From positions 1 to 14,731 of the forward strand of contig JAFGNE010000060.1 of NCBI GenBank assembly GCA_016927155.1: a stretch of DNA of 14,731 bases, in the 5' to 3' direction. Below the pieces are notes generated by a model. That model searched no databases, was not told the origin of the DNA, and was given only the letters and a program-made list of their open reading frames with translations. Shown piece after piece: positions 14,380 to 14,731 of this stretch (position 1 is the first letter of the stretch; each line of letters opens with the position of its first letter). The translations under genes were made by a program, and so were the position numbers. This DNA is from Candidatus Peregrinibacteria bacterium. GTDB lineage: Bacteria > Patescibacteriota > Gracilibacteria > UM-FILTER-43-11.

Positions 14380-14731
14380 ATGAGCCCCCAAGCCAATAAC
14401 CATTCTGAAGCGGCCCCGAAAAAAACCACTTTGACCGAATCGGTTGAAGCGCTTATCGCGCGTAAAAAAGCTGAAAAAGCGGCGGAAGGCGCCGCCACAG
14501 TCCAGCAAAGCGCGGAAGGGATAAAAGGTGAAGTGGCGGAAGTGATGGCCGGTGCCGAGAAGCCCAAAGAAAAAGTTTCCGAAAGGGAAGGGGAAAGCGG
14601 TGAAAAAGGGGACATTAAGGCGGGGGGCGGGGGCGCCGCGCAGGGCGCGGCGATAACCGGTCCCGACCTTTCCGCCGTCCAACTGCCCAGCGAAGAGGTC
14701 ATGGTCAAAAAGATTCGCGAAGCCATTGAGG
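14380..14731 (+). CDS. 5' part of an unrecognised Ala/Glu/Lys-rich protein, cut by the window edge
   Basis: An open frame from ATG 14380 runs off the right edge; 117 residues are visible with no stop. It begins MSPQANNHSEAAPKKTTLTE, has no signal peptide or membrane segment, and is low complexity: rich in Ala, Glu, Lys and Gly, with a Gly run near 82-85. That suggests a disordered cytoplasmic N-terminal region. The last part (PSEEVMVKKIREAIE) looks more ordered, possibly the start of a helical domain. The strong promoter just upstream, the steady codon pattern (many GAA, AAA and GCG codons) and the lack of a competing gene on the other strand support it as real. I do not recognise the family. 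Confidence 0.75.
   Translation, partial: MSPQANNHSEAAPKKTTLTESVEALIARKKAEKAAEGAATVQQSAEGIKGEVAEVMAGAEKPKEKVSEREGESGEKGDIKAGGGGAAQGAAITGPDLSAVQLPSEEVMVKKIREAIE

Overview
The window looks like a chromosomal piece of an uncultivated bacterium, most plausibly from a candidate phylum such as the Patescibacteria/CPR (a Peregrinibacteria-type lineage is one possibility). That placement is inference. It rests on very tight gene packing with ATGA and TAATG overlaps, few Shine-Dalgarno sites, promoter-to-ATG spacings that predict leaderless mRNAs, and a set of multi-domain type IV prepilins. All stops fit the standard bacterial code, with TGA as stop. Base composition is moderate in GC. No rRNA, tRNA, transposase or CRISPR array was seen.

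Layout from left to right. (1) leuS (+), complete apart from a little upstream sequence. (2) A convergent junction at 2482-2546, an inverted repeat whose two ends are the TAG stop codons of leuS and of the facing operon. (3) A long minus-strand operon, transcribed right to left: ruvA, pgi, then four prepilins in the order FimT/GspH-like, PilV-like, PilW-like, PilX-like. Every joint from pgi onward is a short overlap or a 5-base gap. The order matches the fimU-pilV-pilW-pilX minor-pilin order of classical type IV pili. The PilW-like protein is huge (1134 residues, about 57 cysteines) and carries MopE-type metal-binding repeats. (4) A divergent intergenic region (10608-10866) with a terminator hairpin, an extended -10 promoter on the plus strand and a leader with two tiny ORFs. 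(5) An EnvC-like secreted M23 peptidase (+) that converges on, and overlaps by 17 bases, (6) a minus-strand operon dsbA-like, HIT, rsmI. (7) A divergent promoter region and the 5' end of an unrecognised Ala/Glu/Lys-rich gene running off the right edge.

How the parts may work together. The four prepilins would form the priming/tip complex of a type IV pilus, with the PilX-like protein (no Glu5) at the tip and the PilW-like protein displaying a large, disulfide- and metal-stabilised extracellular domain. The DsbA-like oxidase encoded nearby is a natural candidate to fold that cysteine-rich protein. The M23 peptidase would remodel peptidoglycan. leuS, rsmI, ruvA, pgi and HIT are housekeeping genes.

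The most interesting points are three. The PilW-like protein is a fusion of a pilin with a repeated metal-binding region. Three architecturally similar but sequence-unrelated microrepeat/palindrome elements sit exactly at pilin gene ends, two of them inside the cleaved leader peptides. The 5' end of the M23 gene is not a simple start: a leaderless 20-codon ORF lies in frame with the peptidase but ends in TGA, and it overlaps a second ATG that has a strong Shine-Dalgarno but the wrong frame.
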